Source: Flavobacterium sp. KS-LB2 (GTDB taxonomy: Bacteria > Bacteroidota > Bacteroidia > Flavobacteriales > Flavobacteriaceae). From it: a stretch of 64,000 bases of DNA. The notes beneath the pieces were generated by a model. The model searched no databases. It was given only the letters and a program-made list of their open reading frames with translations, and was not told the DNA's origin. Location: positions 2,480,001 to 2,544,000 of the forward strand of contig NZ_CP145904.1 of assembly GCF_036895565.1 (NCBI RefSeq). Reading direction: 5' to 3'. Shown here in pieces: positions 60,369-64,000 of this stretch. Position numbers and translations under genes: made by a program. Position 1 is the stretch's first letter. Every line of letters begins with the position of its first letter.

Positions 60369-62621
60369 ATGAAATATATTTTACTCCCAACATTAACCCT
60401 ATTATTTAGTTTGTCTTGTTTAGCACAACAATCAGCAAATGCTTCTGATAACACAATTTTTGGAGAGACTACAACGTCAGAATTTGATACTATAAAAAAC
60501 AAAAAAGGAGGCATTCTTAAAGAAGTTATCATTACTTCCAACAAAGAGAAAAAACCAGTTTCTGCATTACGATCCGGTTTGAAACCAATGGATACTCCAC
60601 AAAGCGTTCAAGTTATTGGTGCCGAAGTTATCACTCAACAACAAGCAATTCGTTTGAGTGAAGTTATCAAAAATGCCAATGGTGTTTACGTAGGTTCGGC
60701 TCGTGGTGGCGCTCAGGAATCTTTTTTCTCAAGAGGATATGACATGTCTGCCAATAATATGTTGAAAAATGGTTTCCGTTATAATGCAGGTTCTATACCA
60801 GAAGTTTCAGGTTTAGAAAAAGTAGAGTTTCTAAAAGGTGGTTCTGCCTTATTATACGGAAACGTTGCTCCCGGAGGTATCTTAAATTTAGTAACTAAAA
60901 CCCCGTCTTTCCATAGCGGAGGAGAAATTTCAATGCAAGCGGGGAGTTATTCCTATTACAAACCATCAATTGATTTTTACGGGCCTTTAAATAAGCATAT
61001 TGCGTACCGAGTTACAGGTTCTTACGAAAACTCCGAGAGCTTTAGAGATGTAGTTAAAAATGAACGTTTGTATGTCAATCCGTCTTTTCTTTTTAATGTA
61101 ACCGATAAAACACAAATTACTGTACAAGGTGATTATTTAACTGCAGATTGGACTCCAGATTTTGGAACAGGGATTATTGGCAAAACCATTTTAGATTTAC
61201 CTCGCAATAGTTTTTACGGAGCGCTTTGGTCAAATGGAAATACTAAATCAGCAAGTGCTTCGGTATTACTAAACCATAACTTTAATGACAATTGGAAATT
61301 AAATTTTAATACCTCGTTTCAGAATTATAGTAGAGCATCTAAATCAACTGCACAGTTATCAAATCTTGATACCTACGCAACTCCAGGTGACTGGAATAGA
61401 GGATTAGTACAAAATGAGAATGCGGAGCAAATATTTGGAGACCAATTGAGTTTGCAAGGAACCTTCAAAACAGGAAGTATCAAACATCAAATATTCACAG
61501 GTGTAGATTACGAAAATTCATTGGCTACAGCTAACACATTTGCTTTTTATGATGCAAGCGGCAAAGTAATCACAATTTATGACAAAATAAATTTGTTTAC
61601 ATACGATCCAAGTGCTCCCACAGTAGCGATTCCAAATTCCAGATCAACACAAACTGTCTTTACAGACACGCAGCGTTTTGGGATCTATGCGCAAGATTTA
61701 ATCTCCTTTACTGAAAAAATCAAGCTTTTAGCAGGATTGCGTTGGTCTTGGCAAGAATCGCAAGCTACAACTCATAACTTGACTAAAAATCCGATAACGA
61801 TTACCGAAGGAACCAAACGATTAGACAATGCCTTTTCGCCAAAAATTGGATTGGTATATCAGCCAACAAAAGACATGTCATTATTTGCAAGCTACTCGAA
61901 TTCGTTTACTCCTAACACAGGAACTACAGTAGACTTAAAACCATTAGAACCTTCTATTATAGATCAATACGAAGCTGGAATCAAAAAAGATTTTTGGAGA
62001 GGCGCTTTAAGTACTAATCTAACGGTGTACCAAATTACAAATAGTAACTTAGTTCAAACTGCGATTTATAGAGCTGACGGAACCTTAAACATAAATCCGA
62101 TAGATACTAACTTGAGAGAATTAAGCGGTCAAACAAAAAGTAAAGGTGTCGAAATAGACGTTACTGCAAGACCTTTTGCAGGATTAGGAATTAATGCAGG
62201 TTACTCTTATAACGACATGCGTTATGAAAAAACTTCAGGTTTAAACGGTAGCCCAATAGTAGGAGACCGTTTAGCAAGAACTCCTGCAAATACAGCTAAT
62301 TTAAGCTTTTTCTATACTGTACAAACGGGACTATTAAAAGGAATTTCTCTAGGAGCAATAGGAAACTACATCGGGAATCGTGTAGGCGGATGGAACAATC
62401 AATATGACAGTACTAGACCAAATGGTATTTGGGATAGAGAAGTTCCTTTAGACGGATATAGCACTATTGATGTATCTGCAGGATATGAATGGAAAAAGTT
62501 TTCCATCTTGTGCAAACTATCTAATATCACCAATGAGTTGAACTACACGGTACACGAAAATTATAGCGTAAATCCAATCGCACCACGTCAAGTGCTGACA
62601 AGCTTAAAATATAAATTCTAA
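60369..62621 (+). CDS. TonB-dependent siderophore receptor
   Basis: 750 residues. Signal peptide about 1-20 (L-F-S-L-S-C-L-A-Q). A short linker contains the TonB-box-like K-E-V-I-I-T-S-N near 53. The plug domain (about 65-190) has M-D-T-P-Q-S-V-Q-V-I-G near 74, G-G-A-Q-E-S-F-F-S-R-G-Y-D near 114, and E-K-V-E-F-L-K-G-G-S-A-L-L-Y-G-N then A-P-G-G-I-L-N-L-V-T-K near 154-177. The 22-strand barrel ends with an aromatic residue (Y-K-F). No carboxypeptidase-regulatory domain precedes the plug, as in classical FhuA/FoxA-like siderophore receptors. It imports ferric siderophores with TonB energy; the ligand is not evident. Confidence 0.93.
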   Translation: MKYILLPTLTLLFSLSCLAQQSANASDNTIFGETTTSEFDTIKNKKGGILKEVIITSNKEKKPVSALRSGLKPMDTPQSVQVIGAEVITQQQAIRLSEVIKNANGVYVGSARGGAQESFFSRGYDMSANNMLKNGFRYNAGSIPEVSGLEKVEFLKGGSALLYGNVAPGGILNLVTKTPSFHSGGEISMQAGSYSYYKPSIDFYGPLNKHIAYRVTGSYENSESFRDVVKNERLYVNPSFLFNVTDKTQITVQGDYLTADWTPDFGTGIIGKTILDLPRNSFYGALWSNGNTKSASASVLLNHNFNDNWKLNFNTSFQNYSRASKSTAQLSNLDTYATPGDWNRGLVQNENAEQIFGDQLSLQGTFKTGSIKHQIFTGVDYENSLATANTFAFYDASGKVITIYDKINLFTYDPSAPTVAIPNSRSTQTVFTDTQRFGIYAQDLISFTEKIKLLAGLRWSWQESQATTHNLTKNPITITEGTKRLDNAFSPKIGLVYQPTKDMSLFASYSNSFTPNTGTTVDLKPLEPSIIDQYEAGIKKDFWRGALSTNLTVYQITNSNLVQTAIYRADGTLNINPIDTNLRELSGQTKSKGVEIDVTARPFAGLGINAGYSYNDMRYEKTSGLNGSPIVGDRLARTPANTANLSFFYTVQTGLLKGISLGAIGNYIGNRVGGWNNQYDSTRPNGIWDREVPLDGYSTIDVSAGYEWKKFSILCKLSNITNELNYTVHENYSVNPIAPRQVLTSLKYKF

Positions 62622-62682
62622 TATTCAACTCCTATTTAGGAAAGCGAAAGTATTTTCCTGCTAAGAGTTAGCATACTAATAA

Positions 62683-62725
62683 AAAAATACCCCCAAAAAG
62701 TCTTTCACTTTTTGGGGGTATTTTT
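62683..62725. terminator. Terminator of the TonB receptor gene (bidirectional form)
   Basis: ATACCCCCAAAAAGT pairs perfectly with ACTTTTTGGGGGTAT around a CTTTC loop, with A tract before and T tract after. The convergent gene at 62753-63130 ends 28 bases further on. Confidence 0.9.
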
Positions 62726-62752
62726 ATGGAAATAAATGGAACAATGCTGCCA

Positions 62753-63130
62753 TTAACCCATCAGAATTCCATTTTTTTCAAGTAATTCAAAGAGAGAGAT
62801 ACTATCATTTGGCTCATATTTTTCCACACCACTTTGATACCATTTTACAATCAAACTCATCTGATGTGTGGTATAACCATCTGTGTCGATACTTAAACCT
62901 AGCAAACCCGCCATAAGAAAATCTTCCAGAACTTTGTTCGTCACAATACATTCTGGAATGCCATCAGTAATACATCCGTTCATTGACTCATAATCAGATC
63001 TTCCTGAATCAAATCCAGCAATAAAAGCTTCATTCCTTTTTGCATAATTAAATTCTAAAAATGGGTTTAAACCAATTGCATATCCTTCAAAATAATGTTG
63101 TCTATAGGCTGGACTAAATATTTTTTTCAT
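62753..63130 (-). CDS. Conserved-looking hypothetical protein
   Basis: 125 residues, no export signal. It contains M-K-K-I-F-S-P-A-Y-R-Q-H-Y-F-E-G-Y-A-I-G, then A-F-I-A-G-F-D-S-G-R-S-D-Y near 36 and a helical C-terminus (L-S-I-D-T-D-G-Y-T-T; F-E-L-L-E-K-N-G-I). A TATGTTTG -7 box lies on the minus strand at 63172-63165. No family recognised. Convergent with the TonB receptor gene and downstream of valS on the same strand. Confidence 0.65.
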   Translation of the reverse strand: MKKIFSPAYRQHYFEGYAIGLNPFLEFNYAKRNEAFIAGFDSGRSDYESMNGCITDGIPECIVTNKVLEDFLMAGLLGLSIDTDGYTTHQMSLIVKWYQSGVEKYEPNDSISLFELLEKNGILMG

Positions 63131-63300
63131 TGTTATACTAAAGTATTAATTGAGAATTCCGAAACAAACATATTAACAATATTTCAGTAAGTATATAAAA
63201 ATCGTTTAAAGGATAAAATACTCTTTAAATCACCATAGCGGTGACGTTAATCGATAAAATAGTATCAAATTGCAAAAAACAGAAACGCATATCAACAAAA

Positions 63301-63332
63301 ATCCCAACACTGAAAATTTTCAGTATTGGGAT
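63301..63332 (-). terminator. Terminator of valS
   Basis: ATCCCAA-ACTGAAAA (63301-63316) pairs with TTTTCAGT-TTGGGAT (63317-63332), with one C-A mismatch. Confidence 0.8.
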
Positions 63333-63355
63333 TATAAATCAGAAACAATTTTTAT

Positions 63356-64000
63356 TTATTTCAATCCGACCAAACTATGTTCGATAGTTTCAATTTTTGC
63401 CAAAGCATCTGCCTCTTTTTGTCTTTCGTTTGCCAATACTTTCTCCGGCGCACCAGCTACAAATTTCTCATTTGCTAATTTATTTTGAACGGATTTCAAG
63501 AAACCTTGCGTGTACACCAATTCAGCTGTAAGTTTAGCAATCTCGGCTCCTACGTCAATGTTTCCAGTGATTGGAATAAAATATTCATTTGATTTTACAC
63601 GGAACGATAAAGCACCATCTACTTTGTCCGAAACATATTCAAGTGAAGTTATATTTCCTAATTTGGTTACAACCGAGTCAAAATAAGGAGAAGATTTGTC
63701 ATTATTTACCACTTTCAGTTCAATAGTATCTTTGAACGGAATGTTCTTGTCTTTACGAATCGTTCTAATTCCAGAAATCACTTCAATCGTGTTTTCAAAA
63801 TTAGCAATTAATGCTGCGTTAAACGGTTTTATTTCTGGCCAAGTCGAAACAATCAATGCTTCTTCGATAGTTCTTTCAGTGATAATTTGCCAAATTTCCT
63901 CAGTCAAAAATGGCATAAACGGATGCAACAATTTCAAGTTATTCTCAAGCATTTCTATGGCTTTCGCCAAAGTTAGGCTGTCAATTGGCTGTTGGTAGGC
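63356..64000 (-). CDS. valS: Valyl-tRNA synthetase, C-terminal part (cut by window edge)
   Basis: The last 215 or so residues; the frame is open to the window edge at 64000 (A-Y-Q-Q-P-I-D-S-L-T-L-A-K-A-I...), so the N-terminal catalytic part lies outside. Visible: L-L-H-P-F-M-P-F-L-T-E-E-I-W-Q near residue 23 (of the part shown), typical of the anticodon-binding domain of class I synthetases, then S-T-W-P near 60, I-R-T-I-R-K-D-K-N-I-P and the C-terminal coiled-coil arm (L-V-Y-T-Q-G-F-L-K-S-V-Q-N-K-L-A-N-E-K-F; A-P-E-K-V) that is specific for ValS. Charges tRNA-Val. Confidence 0.93.
   Translation of the reverse strand, partial: AYQQPIDSLTLAKAIEMLENNLKLLHPFMPFLTEEIWQIITERTIEEALIVSTWPEIKPFNAALIANFENTIEVISGIRTIRKDKNIPFKDTIELKVVNNDKSSPYFDSVVTKLGNITSLEYVSDKVDGALSFRVKSNEYFIPITGNIDVGAEIAKLTAELVYTQGFLKSVQNKLANEKFVAGAPEKVLANERQKEADALAKIETIEHSLVGLK

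Noticed and set aside
1..64000. tRNA or rRNA genes
   Set aside because: No segment with the conserved T-loop/anticodon pattern or rRNA blocks was found on either strand by reading; a tRNAscan run would settle it.

Overview
The window is a stretch of chromosome from a member of the Bacteroidota, most likely Flavobacterium or a close relative (Flavobacteriaceae). The evidence is the A+T-rich sequence, promoters of the Bacteroidota form (TTTG, about 20 bases, TAnnTTTG), a type IX secretion sorting tail on a giant adhesin, paired type III and type II glutamine synthetases, a fused IcmF-type mutase, and many small lipoproteins and beta-barrel proteins. I see no rRNA, tRNA, CRISPR array, prophage or intact insertion sequence.

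Layout. 1-1.7 kb: end of an LptF/LptG permease and tgt. 1.8-2.7 kb: a dispersed repeat and a decayed gene. 2.8-4.4 kb: a Crp/Fnr-type regulator followed by an exported HbpS/GlcG-like protein and an exported transthyretin-like 5-hydroxyisourate hydrolase. 4.5-6.7 kb: a membrane protein with five PAS domains and no kinase. 6.7-12.3 kb: GNAT acetyltransferase, M16 peptidase, a hypothetical protein and a PurM-like AIR synthase. 12.6-18 kb: nitrogen assimilation, with glutamine synthetase III (minus) and glutamine synthetase II (plus) divergent from each other and a relic of a second GS III tail nearby. 18-27.4 kb: TerC protein, a lipoprotein, a DUF1543 protein, a 1714-residue adhesin with nine exact-length 83-residue repeats, and an esterase. 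27.6-36 kb: IcmF mutase, a DUF4197 lipoprotein, purU, an alpha/beta hydrolase, a BtuF-like metal-chelate binding protein, and pyrF. 36.6-42.4 kb: an AraC-type regulator, response regulator and hybrid-less sensor kinase, then a run of small envelope genes (two beta-barrels, an lmo0937-type peptide, YtxH, a lipoprotein) that looks like an envelope-stress set. 42.5-43.6 kb: prfA.

43.8-48.9 kb is an accessory island. It is visibly more A+T-rich and all its intact genes are on the plus strand. It holds a PIN-domain nuclease, an orphan SLATT-type two-TM effector, two other membrane proteins and a secreted protein. These are separated by structured spacer repeats (two copies of a roughly 100-base spacer and two copies of a hairpin with compensatory base changes) and flanked by gene remnants. 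It resembles a gene-cassette array and is the best candidate here for an undescribed defence-related locus.

49-51.5 kb: topB. 51.8-62.7 kb: an apparent iron/redox locus. A promoter precedes an exported ankyrin protein, an exported DUF2271 protein with a T-G-A-S motif like those flavinylated by ApbE, and a PepSY-TM/flavodoxin/FNR-type reductase in one chain. DoxX and ChrA follow, then ApbE (the flavin transferase), then a TonB-dependent siderophore receptor with its own promoter. Together they suggest ferric-siderophore uptake coupled to flavin-based reduction at the cell envelope. 62.7-64 kb: a hypothetical protein and the 3' part of valS.

A dispersed intergenic repeat occurs at least seven times, in two related subfamilies (about 1.8, 10.5, 31.2, 43.8, 49.1, 54.7 and 57.2 kb). 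All similarities to families come from recognition of the translated sequence; no database search was run.
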